Shown one piece after another: positions 29,575 to 39,470 of a stretch of DNA of 64,000 nucleotides. The DNA comes from Pseudoneobacillus rhizosphaerae (lineage in GTDB: Bacteria > Bacillota > Bacilli > Bacillales > Cytobacillaceae): NCBI RefSeq assembly GCF_917563885.1, contig NZ_CAKJTG010000022.1, forward strand, positions 18,793 through 82,792, written 5' to 3'. The first letter of the stretch is position 1, and every line of letters starts with the position of its first letter. The notes beneath the pieces were generated by a model. It saw only the letters and a list, made by a program, of their open reading frames with translations, did no database searches and had not been told where the DNA came from. The position numbers and the translations under genes are program-made.

Positions 29575-30579
29575 ATGCAAACAAAATGGCTTGAAGAAAC
29601 TTTTGGCATTCGACCAGAAGGGCAAACCCAATTTGGCAGATATGAAGGATTTATTAGTAGGAATCAAATTTATATTATGGCACCTCTTGGAGAAAGTAAA
29701 GAATATCTAATGGAATTAAAAGGAATCGCCGATCATCTTATTCAATCTGGAGATCGAAATATTCTTACTATCATCCAAACTAAGTCGGGAGAACTCTGGG
29801 GAGAATGGGAAGGAAAAAGCTTATGTCTCTTAGCCTGTCAAATGAATGAAAGACAACCAGTACAACAGATCGGCCGCAAGTTAGCCAAATTTCATTTACG
29901 AGGATTGACGATTCCCTTTAAGGTAGAGCGTACAAGTCGCATTGGACAGTGGAAACAGCTTTGGGAAAAAAGACTTGCTCAAATGGAAGGGGTTTGGCAG
30001 TCGAAAATGTACCAATCGCCTGAGAATGAATTTGAAAGGATGTTTATTGAATCGTTCCCTTATTATATGGGGGTGACCGAAAATGCGATTCAATATTTAG
30101 TAGATACCGAAATTGATGAAGCACCGGGTCAAACCGATAACGGTACTGTTTGCCATGAACGTTTTTCAAATCAAATCTGGGTAAAGAATTCTCTTTTGAA
30201 AAATCCTCTGGATTGGGTATTTGACCATCGAAGCCGCGATTTAGCGGAATGGACACGTGGTATCTACTTTGAAAGTAAACACGCCCATCATCCGCATATA
30301 AGAAAGTTTTTCCAAGATTATCAAGCATTGTCACCTCTTTCAGCTTTTGGCTGGCGTCTTCTTTATTCACGCTTAGTATTTCCTCTCCATTATTTCGAAT
30401 GTATTGAGGAATATTATATTACCCAATCGGAACAGGATAAGAACTGGCAGGAAGAACGGCTTTACAAATTACTTCAAAGTAGTACCGAATATGAAAGGTT
30501 TTTAGGAGAATTTTATCAACTAGCAGATGCACCGATTCGTAAATTAAAAATACCTCATCTAGAATGGCTAATAAATTAG
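29575..30579 (+). CDS. yutH: Spore coat protein YutH (CotS-like kinase fold)
   Basis: 334 residues, near the B. subtilis YutH length. The family shares a degenerate aminoglycoside-phosphotransferase/CotS fold: GRKLAKFHLRG (phosphate-loop-like helix), VCHERFSNQIW in place of the catalytic HGDxxxxN loop, and VFDHRSRDLAEW in place of the metal-binding Asp. Loss of the canonical HGD suggests it is not an ordinary kinase. Start ATG 29575 follows AGGGGGGG; the upstream in-frame codon gives a stretch not seen in relatives. Expected in mother cell and spore coat. Confidence 0.86.
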   Translation: MQTKWLEETFGIRPEGQTQFGRYEGFISRNQIYIMAPLGESKEYLMELKGIADHLIQSGDRNILTIIQTKSGELWGEWEGKSLCLLACQMNERQPVQQIGRKLAKFHLRGLTIPFKVERTSRIGQWKQLWEKRLAQMEGVWQSKMYQSPENEFERMFIESFPYYMGVTENAIQYLVDTEIDEAPGQTDNGTVCHERFSNQIWVKNSLLKNPLDWVFDHRSRDLAEWTRGIYFESKHAHHPHIRKFFQDYQALSPLSAFGWRLLYSRLVFPLHYFECIEEYYITQSEQDKNWQEERLYKLLQSSTEYERFLGEFYQLADAPIRKLKIPHLEWLIN

Positions 30580-30657
30580 ACGGAGATAGTCATACATTCA
30601 ATAAAAAAATCTGATAAAATTGGGAGGGGAACTATTGATTTTGGAAGGGGAATTAGA

Positions 30658-31644
30658 ATGAGACCTTATATTTACATCACAAGGAAACTACCAGCAGATA
30701 TCGTTCAAGTTTTGCATGACCACTATGAAGTGGGCATGTGGGACAAAGAAGACGTTCCAGTACCAAAAGATGTATTACTAAAAGAGGTTAAGCGTGCAGA
30801 TGCGCTTTTAACCATGCTTTCAGACAAGATTGATTCAGAAGTTTTAGAGGCTAGCGAAAGACTTAAAGTAGTCGCTAACTTTGCGGTAGGTTTTAATAAT
30901 ATCGATATAAAGGCTGCTACAGAAAGAGGGATTGCGGTGTGTAATACGCCGGATGTGTTAACGGATACTACTGCCGATTTAACCTTCTCTTTATTGTTAG
31001 CGACTGCTAGACGAATTGTAGAAGCAGCTGAATATATAAAAAAAGATTTATGGAAGGGTTCAAGTCCATTATTTTTTGCTGGACATGACATTCACCATAA
31101 AACGATTGGGATTGTTGGTATGGGTCGCATTGGTGAAACGGTAGCGAAACGAGCAACAGGATTTGATATGAATATTCTATATCACAATCGTACACGAAAA
31201 CTTGAAGCAGAAAGAGAGTTAGGCGTACAATACTCACCATTCAACGACTTAGTGAAACAATCGGATTTTATCGTTTGTTTAACACCGTTAACGGATGAAA
31301 CGGAAAATTTATTTACACGTGAAGTTTTTCAGCAAATGAAACCTTCTGCTATTTTTGTTAATGTGTCCCGTGGACCGGTAGTCGATGAAAAGGCTCTTTA
31401 TCAGGCACTTGTAGAAGGGGAGATTGCTGGAGCTGGTTTGGATGTTTTTGAAGTAGAGCCAATTAATGCGTCTCACCCCTTACTTCAATTATCAAACGTT
31501 GTTGCCATCCCTCATATTGGTAGTTCAACGATTGATACCCGTATCACAATGATGAACCTTTGCATTGATAATATCATGCAAGTTTTAGCAGGCAAAGAAC
31601 CAAAGACTATAGTTAATAAAGACTGGCAAACAGTAATAAAATAA
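30658..31644 (+). CDS. D-2-hydroxyacid dehydrogenase (glyoxylate/hydroxypyruvate reductase type)
   Basis: 328-residue NAD(P)-dependent dehydrogenase. The Rossmann motif is GIVGMGRIGETVAKRA, followed by the FVNVSRGPVVDEKALYQAL block, the catalytic Arg just before VNVSRG, Glu in DVFEVEP, and the active-site His in IPHIGSST. Closest in motif set to GyaR/GhrB glyoxylate reductases; a role in serine or glyoxylate metabolism is likely but not certain. ATG with GGAAGGGGAATT upstream. Single gene between yutH and hom. Confidence 0.9.
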   Translation: MRPYIYITRKLPADIVQVLHDHYEVGMWDKEDVPVPKDVLLKEVKRADALLTMLSDKIDSEVLEASERLKVVANFAVGFNNIDIKAATERGIAVCNTPDVLTDTTADLTFSLLLATARRIVEAAEYIKKDLWKGSSPLFFAGHDIHHKTIGIVGMGRIGETVAKRATGFDMNILYHNRTRKLEAERELGVQYSPFNDLVKQSDFIVCLTPLTDETENLFTREVFQQMKPSAIFVNVSRGPVVDEKALYQALVEGEIAGAGLDVFEVEPINASHPLLQLSNVVAIPHIGSSTIDTRITMMNLCIDNIMQVLAGKEPKTIVNKDWQTVIK

Positions 31645-31651
31645 TGAACTG

Positions 31652-31712
31652 AGTTTCCTGAGGAAAATGGGTGTATTTTACATCAACTATTCTTTAGGAA
31701 ACTTTGTTTTTT
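31652..31712 (+). terminator. Possible terminator after the dehydrogenase
   Basis: AGTTTCCT / AGGAAACT (perfect 8 bp) with a long loop, followed by TTTGTTTTTTT. Confidence 0.55.
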
Positions 31713-31735
31713 TATTTTTTTTAAAAATATACCCA

Positions 31736-31764
31736 TTGTAATAGATGTTAAATAGTTCTATAAT
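31736..31764 (+). promoter_or_regulatory. Sigma-A promoter of hom-thrC-thrB
   Basis: TTGTAA, 17-bp spacer, TATAAT, 55 bp before the hom start. No riboswitch or T-box fits in so short a leader. Confidence 0.8.
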
Positions 31765-31819
31765 GTCCATTATATAAAAACATTTGTGTTCCACGGATGG
31801 ACAACAAGGGGGAAAAATG

Positions 31820-33118
31820 ATGAAAGCAATCTCGATAGGTTTATTTGGACTAGGTACAGTTGGTAGCGGAGTTGTAAATATTATTGAAAATCACCAAGAT
31901 AAGCTCATGCACCAAGTCGGTTGTCCTGTTAAAATCAGAAAAATCCTAGTGCAAGATATAAATAAAAATCGAGGTGTCTCGGTCGATCCGTTACTTTTAA
32001 CGACCAATCCAAATGAAATTTTAGATGATCCTGATATTGATGTCATCATTGAAGTAATGGGTGGAATAGTTGAAACGAAGAAGAATATTATTGCTGCTCT
32101 TCAGAATGGAAAGCATGTCGTCACGGCCAATAAAGATTTAATGGCTCTACATGGTTCGGAATTATTAACTGTTGCTTCGGAAAGTGGCTGTGATTTGTAT
32201 TATGAAGCTAGTGTAGCTGGAGGCATTCCTATTATACGAACGTTAGTAGACGGATTAGCATCAGATCGAATCGTGAAGATGATGGGAATAGTGAATGGGA
32301 CAACGAACTTTATATTAACGAAAATGAGTCAGGAGGGTAAAGCCTACCAATCCGTTTTAAAAGAGGCACAAGAATTAGGATTTGCAGAATCAGATCCAAC
32401 TTCAGATGTTGAAGGTTTAGATGCTGCAAGAAAAATGACGATTTTAGCGACGTTAGGTTTTTCAATGAAAATTGACTTGGAGGATGTAAAAGTAAGTGGT
32501 ATTTCCAACATTTCAGAGGAAGATTTACAATATGGGAAACAGTTAGGGTATACAATGAAATTAATTGGTCATGCACATCGAGATGGGGAAAAAGTTGAGG
32601 TAAGTGTTCAACCTACCCTATTATCTAATCGTCACCCATTAGCATCCGTAAATAATGAATATAACGCTATTTATGTTTATGGGGAAGCGGTTGGCGAAAC
32701 GATGTTTTATGGACCAGGAGCAGGTAGTTTACCGACAGCCACTGCAATTGTTTCTGATTTAGTAGCCGTAATGAAGAACATGCGTTTAGGAGTAAATGGA
32801 AAAAATGCTGTTACACCACAGTATCCAAAAATCCTAAAAGATGAGGCAGAGAAGTACTCGAAATATTTCCTTCGCCTTCATGTGAAGGATGAAGTAGGTG
32901 TGTTTGCAGGGATTACGTCTATCTTTGCACAATATGGGGTCAGTTTTGAAAAAATCCTTCAATTACCTGTGAAAAAAAATGAAGTGGCTGAAATTGTACT
33001 TGTAACGCATCAGGCAGCTTCGAGTGAATATCAAAATATTTTAACATTATTACGTGATTTATCATTTGTAAAAGAGATCAAAAGTACTTATCGAGTTGAG
33101 GGGAGTTCCGTTTCATGA
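31820..33118 (+). CDS. hom: Homoserine dehydrogenase
   Basis: 432 residues. Reduces aspartate semialdehyde to homoserine, the branch point to threonine and methionine. N-terminal NAD(P) motif [13 protein letters not shown], catalytic region [19 protein letters not shown] and [14 protein letters not shown], and a C-terminal ACT domain (about residues 350-430) for threonine feedback. ATG 31820 gives 7-nt spacing from AAGGGGG; ATG 31817 is next to it. It overlaps thrC by 4 bp (ATGA) in a hom-thrC-thrB operon. Its product also feeds metY at 6.1 kb after acetylation. Confidence 0.96.
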   Translation: MKAISIGLFGLGTVGSGVVNIIENHQDKLMHQVGCPVKIRKILVQDINKNRGVSVDPLLLTTNPNEILDDPDIDVIIEVMGGIVETKKNIIAALQNGKHVVTANKDLMALHGSELLTVASESGCDLYYEASVAGGIPIIRTLVDGLASDRIVKMMGIVNGTTNFILTKMSQEGKAYQSVLKEAQELGFAESDPTSDVEGLDAARKMTILATLGFSMKIDLEDVKVSGISNISEEDLQYGKQLGYTMKLIGHAHRDGEKVEVSVQPTLLSNRHPLASVNNEYNAIYVYGEAVGETMFYGPGAGSLPTATAIVSDLVAVMKNMRLGVNGKNAVTPQYPKILKDEAEKYSKYFLRLHVKDEVGVFAGITSIFAQYGVSFEKILQLPVKKNEVAEIVLVTHQAASSEYQNILTLLRDLSFVKEIKSTYRVEGSSVS

Positions 33119-34179
33119 GATGGCAAGGCCTTATCCAGGAATACAAACGATTTTTACCAATCAATGAGAACACACCTTTCCTAACATTAAATGAAGGAAA
33201 TACACCACTAATTTCACTCCAAAACCTCTCGAAAAAATGGGGAGTTGACTTGCATGTAAAGGTAGAAGGTGCGAATCCCACGGGCTCTTTTAAGGATAGA
33301 GGAATGGTTATGGCAGTGGCAAAAGCGGTAGAAGATGGGAGTAAAAGTATCATCTGTGCTTCAACAGGTAACACATCTGCTTCCGCTGCAGCTTATGCCG
33401 CACGAGCAGGACTTAGATGTATCATCGTTATCCCAAATGGAAAAATTGCGCTCGGTAAATTAGCGCAAGCAATGATGTATGGAGCAGAAATTTTTTCAAT
33501 CGAAGGAAACTTTGATGAAGCATTAAGAATGGTTAGGAAAATAAGTGAACAAGAACCGATTACCCTTGTTAATTCTGTCAATCCCTATCGTTTAGAAGGT
33601 CAAAAGACAGCTGCGTTTGAAATTTGTGATCAATTGGGGGAAGCACCAGAAGTATTAGCGATACCTGTAGGTAATGCTGGAAATATTAGTGCCTATTGGA
33701 AGGGCTTTAAGGAATATGCAATTAAGAAAGGTACAACTCTCCCAAAAATGTATGGTTTTGAAGCAGAAGGAGCAGCAGCAATCGTTAATAATCGTGTAAT
33801 TGAAAATCCTGAAACGATTGCAACAGCGATTCGCATTGGAAATCCAGCTAGCTGGCCACTTGCGAGTGCTGCGGTAGAAGAGTCAAATGGATTAATAGAT
33901 GCTGTTAGCGATGAAGAAATATTGCAAGCTTATAAATGGTTAGCAAAGGATGAAGGGATATTTGCAGAGCCAGCCTCATGTGCATCCATTGCTGGAATTT
34001 ATAAACAAATTCAAAAAAGATCAATACTTCCTGGCACAAAAATTGTCGCAGTTTTAACTGGAAATGGTTTAAAAGATCCTGATATAGCCATCAACTGTAG
34101 CTCCATTAAACCGATTTATTTACCGAATGATGAAAAGGTCGTCGTAAACTATATACGTGGAGCAGTTCATCATGGTTAA
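33115..34179 (+). CDS. thrC: Threonine synthase
   Basis: 354-residue PLP enzyme converting O-phosphohomoserine to threonine. PLP lysine is Lys60 in [11 protein letters not shown]; the phosphate-binding GNAGN loop is in [12 protein letters not shown], and [17 protein letters not shown] is the usual substrate loop. Starts within the hom stop (ATGA) and runs 8 bp into thrB, so the three genes are tightly coupled. Confidence 0.97.
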   Translation: MRWQGLIQEYKRFLPINENTPFLTLNEGNTPLISLQNLSKKWGVDLHVKVEGANPTGSFKDRGMVMAVAKAVEDGSKSIICASTGNTSASAAAYAARAGLRCIIVIPNGKIALGKLAQAMMYGAEIFSIEGNFDEALRMVRKISEQEPITLVNSVNPYRLEGQKTAAFEICDQLGEAPEVLAIPVGNAGNISAYWKGFKEYAIKKGTTLPKMYGFEAEGAAAIVNNRVIENPETIATAIRIGNPASWPLASAAVEESNGLIDAVSDEEILQAYKWLAKDEGIFAEPASCASIAGIYKQIQKRSILPGTKIVAVLTGNGLKDPDIAINCSSIKPIYLPNDEKVVVNYIRGAVHHG

Positions 34180-35080
34180 ACCATTTTCAATCAAAGTGCC
34201 TGCTAGTACCGCGAATTTGGGGCCAGGCTTTGACTCAGTAGGTTTGGCGTTAAGCTTATATTTAACATTAGAAGTAGAACCCTCAATGAATTGGGAGTTT
34301 TCAACCACCTCCCAAGTATTAGAGGGGCTTCCATCTGATGAATCACATTATATATATCAGATTGCGAAGCGGGTTTCCAAGCGTTATGAATGCAGCCTAC
34401 CGGCTTGTAAAGTGAAATTGGAATCGGATATTCCATTAGCAAGAGGGCTAGGGTCAAGTGCTACAGCAATCATTGCAGGTATCGAGCTTGCAGATCAATT
34501 AGGTGATTTACAACTGTCTAAGGAAGAAAAACTTGTCATTGCTACAGAACTGGAAGGACATCCTGACAATGTTGGGGCATCATTATTCGGTGGGCTTGTT
34601 ATTGGAAGTTATCATCAAAGTGATGTTCAACTACTTTCCTTTACTGATCTTCCCTTTGAAATGGTTGCTTTTATTCCAAAACACACGCTGCTCACAAAGG
34701 AATCGCGTCAAGTTTTACCAGAACAATTACCTTTCAATGTAGCAGTAGAAGCTTCTTCAATGGCCAATGTATTAGTCGCTGCATTAATTAGTGGAAATGG
34801 GGAGATGGCCGGAAAAATGATGGAAAGGGACCTATTACATCAACCTTATCGAAAGAAATTAATTCCTTATTACGAAGAAATTACTCGTGTTTCTAGAGAA
34901 AATGGAGCATTTGGAGTGGCTTTAAGCGGAGCGGGCCCTACGCTTTTAGCATTTGTAGAAAAAGATCATGGAACAACCTTATTAGATACTGTCCAAGTAA
35001 TTTTTCCTGAATTAGACACAAAAGTCTTAAAAATTGATAGAAATGGTAGTGTAGTTAGAAAAAAAAGCGATTCTGCTTAA
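34172..35080 (+). CDS. thrB: Homoserine kinase
   Basis: 302-residue GHMP kinase that phosphorylates homoserine for ThrC. The ATP loop is [13 protein letters not shown], the N-terminal [15 protein letters not shown] is diagnostic, and the C-terminal [14 protein letters not shown] is the third GHMP motif. ATG 34172 chosen, with GGAG about 9 nt upstream; the upstream in-frame codon at 34157 would only extend inside thrC. Last gene of the operon; the terminator stem overlaps its stop codon. Confidence 0.96.
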   Translation: MVKPFSIKVPASTANLGPGFDSVGLALSLYLTLEVEPSMNWEFSTTSQVLEGLPSDESHYIYQIAKRVSKRYECSLPACKVKLESDIPLARGLGSSATAIIAGIELADQLGDLQLSKEEKLVIATELEGHPDNVGASLFGGLVIGSYHQSDVQLLSFTDLPFEMVAFIPKHTLLTKESRQVLPEQLPFNVAVEASSMANVLVAALISGNGEMAGKMMERDLLHQPYRKKLIPYYEEITRVSRENGAFGVALSGAGPTLLAFVEKDHGTTLLDTVQVIFPELDTKVLKIDRNGSVVRKKSDSA

Positions 35081-35099
35081 AAACAGAATCGCTTTTTAA
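35062..35099. terminator. Bidirectional terminator thrB/yutI
   Basis: AAAAGCGATTCTG / CAGAATCGCTTTT perfect 13-bp stem overlapping the thrB stop. Confidence 0.92.
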
Positions 35100-35113
35100 C
35101 TTAATTTTTACTT

Positions 35114-35350
35114 TTAGAATACTTGCTCTACTTCAACTACGCCTGGAACTTCCTCTAAAAGAGCTCTTTCAATTCCAGCCTTTAAAGTAATTGTTGAGCT
35201 TGGGCAGCTACCGCAAGCACCAAGTAAACGAAGCTTTACAATTCCATCCTCTACATCAACAAGCTCACAATCTCCTCCATCGCGAAGAAGGAATGGGCGC
35301 AATTTATCTAATACTTCTTGAACTTCTACTTTAATATCTTGTTCTGACAT
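35114..35350 (-). CDS. yutI: NifU-like Fe-S carrier YutI
   Basis: 78 residues, a single NifU C-terminal domain. Cys46 and Cys49 in [14 protein letters not shown] form the CxxC that holds a cluster at a dimer interface. It transfers Fe-S clusters to client enzymes such as aconitase or LipA-type proteins. RBS AGGAAAGGAGT just upstream on the minus strand. Works downstream of the SufBCD scaffold. Confidence 0.94.
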   Translation of the reverse strand: MSEQDIKVEVQEVLDKLRPFLLRDGGDCELVDVEDGIVKLRLLGACGSCPSSTITLKAGIERALLEEVPGVVEVEQVF

Positions 35351-35495
35351 TCTTTATCGACTCCTTTCCTAACTTTATTATAATCATTATTAGAGGAAAA
35401 ATCTATTCTGGAAACTGTAAACCCTGGAATTAAAAAAAATAGGTTTTTGATATAATGATGTTGTAAAATAGAGATAAAAGGAAAGGGTGGGAGAA

Positions 35496-35822
35496 GTGAA
35501 AAATAAATCGGTTGAGATTATTGTTTATGGGGCAGAGGTACTATGTCCAAGTTGCGTTAATCTACCATCTTCAAAAGAAACGTATGAATGGCTCGAGGCA
35601 GCCATCACAAGAAAATATGTAAATCAACCTTTTACAATTACGTATGTTGATATATTCAATCCACCAATCGATGAACAGAAAAAAGAATTTGCAGCTCGTG
35701 TCATTGAAGAGGATATGTTTTATCCTGTTGTTTTATTAGAGGGTAAAGTGGTTGGGGAAGGTAATCCAAAATTAAAAACCATTTATGCGGAATTGGAAAA
35801 ATACGGATACTCCGCAGATTAG
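35496..35822 (+). CDS. yuzD: YuzD family protein (DUF1462)
   Basis: 108-residue thioredoxin-like small protein of unknown role with a redox pair Cys17/Cys20 in EVLCPSCVNLPSSKETYEW. The start is GTG 35496, after AAAGGGTGG; the GTG at 35487 lies in the RBS. Sits back to back with yutI as in B. subtilis, so a link to Fe-S or thiol metabolism is suggested by context only. Confidence 0.85.
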   Translation: MKNKSVEIIVYGAEVLCPSCVNLPSSKETYEWLEAAITRKYVNQPFTITYVDIFNPPIDEQKKEFAARVIEEDMFYPVVLLEGKVVGEGNPKLKTIYAELEKYGYSAD

Positions 35823-35859
35823 TAAAAAAGGAGGTGGCTGAATTGCCAACTCCTTTTTA

Positions 35860-36924
35860 TCACCCTTTATGATATTTATACATCCATAATATTCCTGATT
35901 TAATTAGTCTCGCCACACGACCAGTAATAGGTCGATCAGCTACTAATCCAAATCCATGTTTTTTACCTAACGAACCAAGAATACCTTTTAATTTTATTGG
36001 CGGGAAAGAGGATGGTGGTTCTTCACCTTTCCAGCGCTTTACTAAAACTTGGACAACTTGTTCTGCTTGACCTTCCGCAAGCTGAGCGCTCGGAGCATGT
36101 GGTAAGCTTGCACAATCTCCAATTACAAAGACACTCTCGTCATTTGGTAAATGATGCCTAGGAGTTATGACAACACGATCTTGATTGTCTTTTTCAACAT
36201 CCATTTCTCTTACGATTTGATTAGGCTGAATGCCAGCCGTCCAGACAATGATATCACATGCAATCGGTTCGTCATGGTTGAACAAGTGATTACGTTCAAC
36301 ACGGGTAATATTTGCTTTATTTACGATATGAACACCATGTGAATCAAACCAATTTTGTACATATTGACTTAGCTTATTTGGAAACGCGGATAGAATATAT
36401 TCACCACGATCAAATAATAAAATCTTAAGATCTGGTCGACTTTCATAAAGCTCGCTTGCAAGTTCAACACCACTAAGACCAGCCCCTACGATTCCTACAG
36501 TTGACCCCGGTGCAAGATTATTTAACGCTTGATATGTTTCACGGGACTTTTCAATGGTTTGAATACTATAAGTGTTCTCACTAGCACCAGGAACATTGTG
36601 ATACTTATCCTCACAACCAAGACCAATAATTAACTCATCATATTTTTCTTGATCATCTTTTAAGAGAACAAGCTTATTCTGTAGGTCAACTCCAGTTACT
36701 TCTCCATATTTTACATTCACTTGAGGGTGCTCGGGGAATGACACCCGAATATGCTGGTCTGAAATGGTCCCTGCAGCAAGTGCGTAGTATTCTGTTTTTA
36801 AGCAATGATAGGGAACTCGGTCAATTAAGGTAATGGAGACATCAGCAGGTAGCTGATTAGGTAAAAGTTCATTTAATACTCTCATTCCTCCATAACCGCC
36901 GCCAAGAATGACAAGTTTTTTCAT
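35860..36924 (-). CDS. yutJ: NADH dehydrogenase-like flavoprotein YutJ
   Basis: 354-residue FAD-dependent pyridine nucleotide oxidoreductase of the NDH-2 group. FAD motif LVILGGGYGGMRVLNEL at the N terminus, NADH motif VGIVGAGLSGVELASEL near residues 145-160, and VFVIGDCASLPHAPSAQLAEGQAEQV for the flavin ribityl tail. It is shorter than YumB (405 residues) and lacks part of the C-terminal membrane-anchoring region, so the electron acceptor is uncertain. Three oxidoreductases of this superfamily (yutJ, yumC, yumB) lie within 5 kb. Confidence 0.88.
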   Translation of the reverse strand: MKKLVILGGGYGGMRVLNELLPNQLPADVSITLIDRVPYHCLKTEYYALAAGTISDQHIRVSFPEHPQVNVKYGEVTGVDLQNKLVLLKDDQEKYDELIIGLGCEDKYHNVPGASENTYSIQTIEKSRETYQALNNLAPGSTVGIVGAGLSGVELASELYESRPDLKILLFDRGEYILSAFPNKLSQYVQNWFDSHGVHIVNKANITRVERNHLFNHDEPIACDIIVWTAGIQPNQIVREMDVEKDNQDRVVITPRHHLPNDESVFVIGDCASLPHAPSAQLAEGQAEQVVQVLVKRWKGEEPPSSFPPIKLKGILGSLGKKHGFGLVADRPITGRVARLIKSGILWMYKYHKG

Positions 36925-37129
36925 GTTGTATATCTCCTTTTTCTCTCAAGGATGTTTTCGCAGAAATTGTTTTTCTTCGAAAACATCTTAATAACGAATC
37001 AATTCTTCGTTTTATTTAGTAAATGAGACTTCTTTTATATATTTTAGCCAAAACAAAGTATATCTAATATGTGTCCAAATCACAACAGTTTCGCGAAAGT
37101 ATTGACAATTCAGTTTTTTGAGTATTTTA

Positions 37130-37158
37130 TTGACGATTTTTTAGAAAGAAGGTAGGAT
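37130..37158 (+). promoter_or_regulatory. Likely sigma-A promoter of yuzB
   Basis: TTGACG, 17-bp spacer, TAGGAT, 28 bp before the yuzB start codon. A further TTGACA lies at about 37103. Confidence 0.5.
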
Positions 37159-37185
37159 AAACTTTGTAGTGGAGAGGTGAAATGA

Positions 37186-37425
37186 ATGATTAAACCAATC
37201 ATTGAATTTTGTATAAGTAATCTGGCAAGCGGTGCTCAAAAGGCCCTGGAGCAGCTTGAAAGAGACCCTGATTTGGATGTCATTGAATACGGTTGCTTAG
37301 GCTATTGTGGAAAATGTGCTTCGACCCTTTATGCCCTTGTGAATGGGGAAGTGGTTACAGGTGAAACCCCTGAGGCGCTTGTAGAAAATATATATCAATT
37401 TTTAGAGGAAAACCCAATGTTTTAA
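37186..37425 (+). CDS. yuzB: YuzB family protein (DUF1450)
   Basis: 79-residue conserved small protein with four cysteines: Cys9 in IEFCISN and Cys37, Cys41, Cys44 in [16 protein letters not shown]. The arrangement resembles thioredoxin-like [2Fe-2S] ferredoxins, so metal or cluster binding is plausible but unproven. RBS GGAGAGGTG. Lies between yutJ and yutM as in B. subtilis. Confidence 0.87.
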   Translation: MIKPIIEFCISNLASGAQKALEQLERDPDLDVIEYGCLGYCGKCASTLYALVNGEVVTGETPEALVENIYQFLEENPMF

Positions 37426-37432
37426 TTATATA

Positions 37433-37482
37433 AAAGCTGGTTCTACAGATATTATTTTTCTGAGATCTGGCTTTTTTTCTTA
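37433..37482 (+). terminator. Possible terminator of yuzB
   Basis: Imperfect stem AAGCTGGTTCT ... AGATCTGGCTT followed by seven T. Confidence 0.55.
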
Positions 37483-37642
37483 TAAAAAATAGTCATTCGT
37501 CTTTACGTAAATGATAACGAATAATATGATGAACTATACTATCATAGGCTGTTAAAAGAAAGCAATCGAGGAGCAGTATAGTTGAGATAAATCACAGTGA
37601 TGTATATACTTTAATTAAAATCTCCAAGGAGGGGAAAAGTTA

Positions 37643-38005
37643 ATGAGTGAAATCGTTCAGATTACAGAAGCAGCAGCTTTACAAATAAAAGATATGATGA
37701 AACAAAATGAAGAAGAAGGTGCATTCCTTCGAGTCGGAGTTCAGGGTGGAGGATGTAGTGGCCTTTCTTATGGTATGGGCTTTGAACAGGAAAAGTCGGA
37801 AAAGGATATTGAGTTTGAAGCATTTGGAATAAAAGTTGTTGTCAATAAAGAAGATGCCCCTATCTTAAATGGTACAAAAATTGATTACAAACAATCCATG
37901 ATGGGCGGTGGCTTCACCATCGACAACCCGAATGCGATTGCTTCTTGTGGCTGTGGGTCTTCATTCCGTACTGCAACACAAACAGGAACACCTGAAGAGT
38001 GTTAA
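37643..38005 (+). CDS. yutM: A-type Fe-S carrier YutM (ErpA/IscA family)
   Basis: 120-residue HesB/IscA-fold carrier that accepts clusters from SufBCD and delivers them to targets. The three ligand cysteines are Cys38 (GGGCSGLSYG), Cys102 and Cys104 (CGCGSSF). A fourth Cys is the C-terminal residue. RBS AAGGAGGGG. It ends at a strong terminator. With sufCDSUB, yutI and lipA the window holds most of the cell's expected cluster-assembly line. Confidence 0.95.
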   Translation: MSEIVQITEAAALQIKDMMKQNEEEGAFLRVGVQGGGCSGLSYGMGFEQEKSEKDIEFEAFGIKVVVNKEDAPILNGTKIDYKQSMMGGGFTIDNPNAIASCGCGSSFRTATQTGTPEEC

Positions 38006-38011
38006 TGAAGT

Positions 38012-38038
38012 GCCTTCTCAATCGAGAAGGTTTTTTTT
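38012..38038 (+). terminator. Terminator of yutM
   Basis: Perfect CCTTCTC / GAGAAGG stem, 4-nt loop, eight T. Confidence 0.92.
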
Positions 38039-38096
38039 GTAACTATGATTGAATAAATGATAGAGCACATTTCAAAAAAAATAGGTTTTCACCCTT

Positions 38097-38124
38097 ACAA
38101 CTTGTACAAGTACTACATAGGATA
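38097..38124 (+). promoter_or_regulatory. Sigma-K-like promoter
   Basis: AC (38097-38098), 17 nt, CATAGGATA (38116-38124): a full match to the late mother-cell consensus AC-N16/17-CATANNNTA. A perfect 12-bp palindrome ACTTGTACAAGT (38100-38111) lies between the boxes. Confidence 0.55.
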
Positions 38125-38163
38125 CATCGTAGTACAATTTAATCTAGAAAAGGTGGGAAAACC

Positions 38164-38409
38164 GTGAGCTGTAGGAGAGATAGAGTTGCAGGAGTTTCTG
38201 ACAGAAATTGCGACAGAGACCGTAACAATCGTTGTTGTAGAAACCGTGATGATCGTGTTGCAGGAACAGAAGACAGAAATCGAGATAGAGATCGTGATAG
38301 ATGTTGTCGTAGAGACCGTAATGATCGTGTTGCAGGTGCAGAAGATAGAAATCGTGATAGAAATCGTTGTTGTTGCAACAGATGTAATTTTCGTGGATTC
38401 TGGTTCTAA
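38164..38409 (+). CDS. Arg/Asp/Cys-rich repeat protein, putative spore coat component
   Basis: 81 residues made almost entirely of three 24/24/22-residue repeats that begin DRVAG: DRVAGVSDRNCDRDRN..., DRVAGTEDRNRDRDRD..., DRVAGAEDRNRDRNRC..., each ending in a CC or CCC cluster. The protein then ends NFRGFWF, an aromatic tail. Arg and Asp dominate, with 11 Cys. GTG start at 38164, 6 nt after AAAGGTGGG. With a sigma-K-like promoter 40 bp upstream it looks like a mother-cell coat or crust protein cross-linked by disulfides. I recognise no named family. A frame at 38186-38488 overlaps it but has no RBS. Confidence 0.7.
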   Translation: MSCRRDRVAGVSDRNCDRDRNNRCCRNRDDRVAGTEDRNRDRDRDRCCRRDRNDRVAGAEDRNRDRNRCCCNRCNFRGFWF

Positions 38410-38418
38410 TATTAAAAC

Positions 38419-38470
38419 ATTAACACATGAAAGCGACGGGGGCTCTCCCCCGCCGCTTTCATGTGTTAAT
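38419..38470. terminator. Giant bidirectional terminator hairpin (AAAGCG family)
   Basis: 24-bp arms with one mismatch (38419-38442 and 38447-38470), 4-nt loop: ATTAACACATGAAAGCG ... CGCTTTCATGTGTTAAT around a GGGGG/CCCCC core. Sits between the repeat gene and yumC, which converge. Confidence 0.88.
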
Positions 38471-38477
38471 GTGTCCT

Positions 38478-39470
38478 TTAAAACATAGAAGAACTATGCA
38501 ATGGTTGGATTTTGGCTTTTGGATCAATGTACGCCTTTGCATTGTTAACAGCTGTAGGTGCTTCCCCGAAGCCACAAGCAATTAGTTTAACTTTTCCTTC
38601 ATATGTGCAAATATCTCCAGCAGCATAAATTCCAGGAATATTCGTTTCCATTTTAGAGTTTACGACAATTGAGTTCTTTTCAATATTAAGTCCCCAAGAC
38701 TTAATTGGACCAAGAGACGAAACAAAGCCATAGTTTACGATGACAGCATCTACATCGATTACTTCTTTTGTTTCACCATTAACACTATCTATAACCACTT
38801 GTTTAATACCATTTTCATCCGCGATAAATTCTGCTGGCACAAATGGTGTTTTAATTACAACTTTTGAATTATATAGGTTCTCCACACTATGTTCATGTGC
38901 ACGGAATTTATCACGACGGTGAATAATCATTACACTATCAGCAATTGGCTCAAGCATTAATGCCCAGTCAACAGCAGAGTCTCCGCCACCAAATACAACA
39001 ACCCTTTTACCAGCAAATTGATTTAACTCGTCAATAAAGTAATAGAGATTTTTACTTTCGTATTGTTTAGCATTCTCAAGCTCTATACGGCGAGGTTGGA
39101 ATGCACCATTTCCAGCCGTAATGATAACGGTTTTGGATAAATGTACTTCTTTATTGGTCGTAAGCTTAAAAATACCATCTTCTTGTTTCTCAACTGTGTC
39201 GACGGATTGTTCAAGCACAACGGTAGGTTTGAATTTTGCCATTTGTTCTTTGAGATTATTTACAAGCTCTTGTGCTCTAACCTTTGGAAATCCTGCAACA
39301 TCATATATGAATTTTTCAGGATATAGCGCTGCTAATTGTCCACCAAGTTGAGGTAAGCTCTCAATAATTTTCACAGAAGCTTGTCTCATGCCACCATAAA
39401 ATGCAGTGAATAGACCAGCCGGCCCGCCACCAATTATCGTAATGTCATAGATCTTTTGGTCTTCATTCAT
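38478..39470 (-). CDS. yumC: Ferredoxin/flavodoxin-NADP+ reductase YumC
   Basis: 330-residue thioredoxin-reductase-like ferredoxin-NADP+ reductase. FAD motif [23 protein letters not shown] motif [15 protein letters not shown], and [24 protein letters not shown]. It lacks the CxxC redox pair of thioredoxin reductases, as expected for this type. It supplies or takes electrons from ferredoxin and flavodoxin. Start ATG 39470 follows GGGGGG at 7 nt; an in-frame start 54 bases upstream would add an unlikely leader. Length matches B. subtilis YumC (about 332). Confidence 0.94.
   Translation of the reverse strand: MNEDQKIYDITIIGGGPAGLFTAFYGGMRQASVKIIESLPQLGGQLAALYPEKFIYDVAGFPKVRAQELVNNLKEQMAKFKPTVVLEQSVDTVEKQEDGIFKLTTNKEVHLSKTVIITAGNGAFQPRRIELENAKQYESKNLYYFIDELNQFAGKRVVVFGGGDSAVDWALMLEPIADSVMIIHRRDKFRAHEHSVENLYNSKVVIKTPFVPAEFIADENGIKQVVIDSVNGETKEVIDVDAVIVNYGFVSSLGPIKSWGLNIEKNSIVVNSKMETNIPGIYAAGDICTYEGKVKLIACGFGEAPTAVNNAKAYIDPKAKIQPLHSSSMF

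Noticed and set aside
38186..38488. Overlapping 100-codon frame in the repeat gene
   Set aside because: It has no RBS, runs through the terminator hairpin, and arises from repeat DNA read in another frame. The GTG at 38164 has a good RBS and gives the ordered DRVAG repeats.
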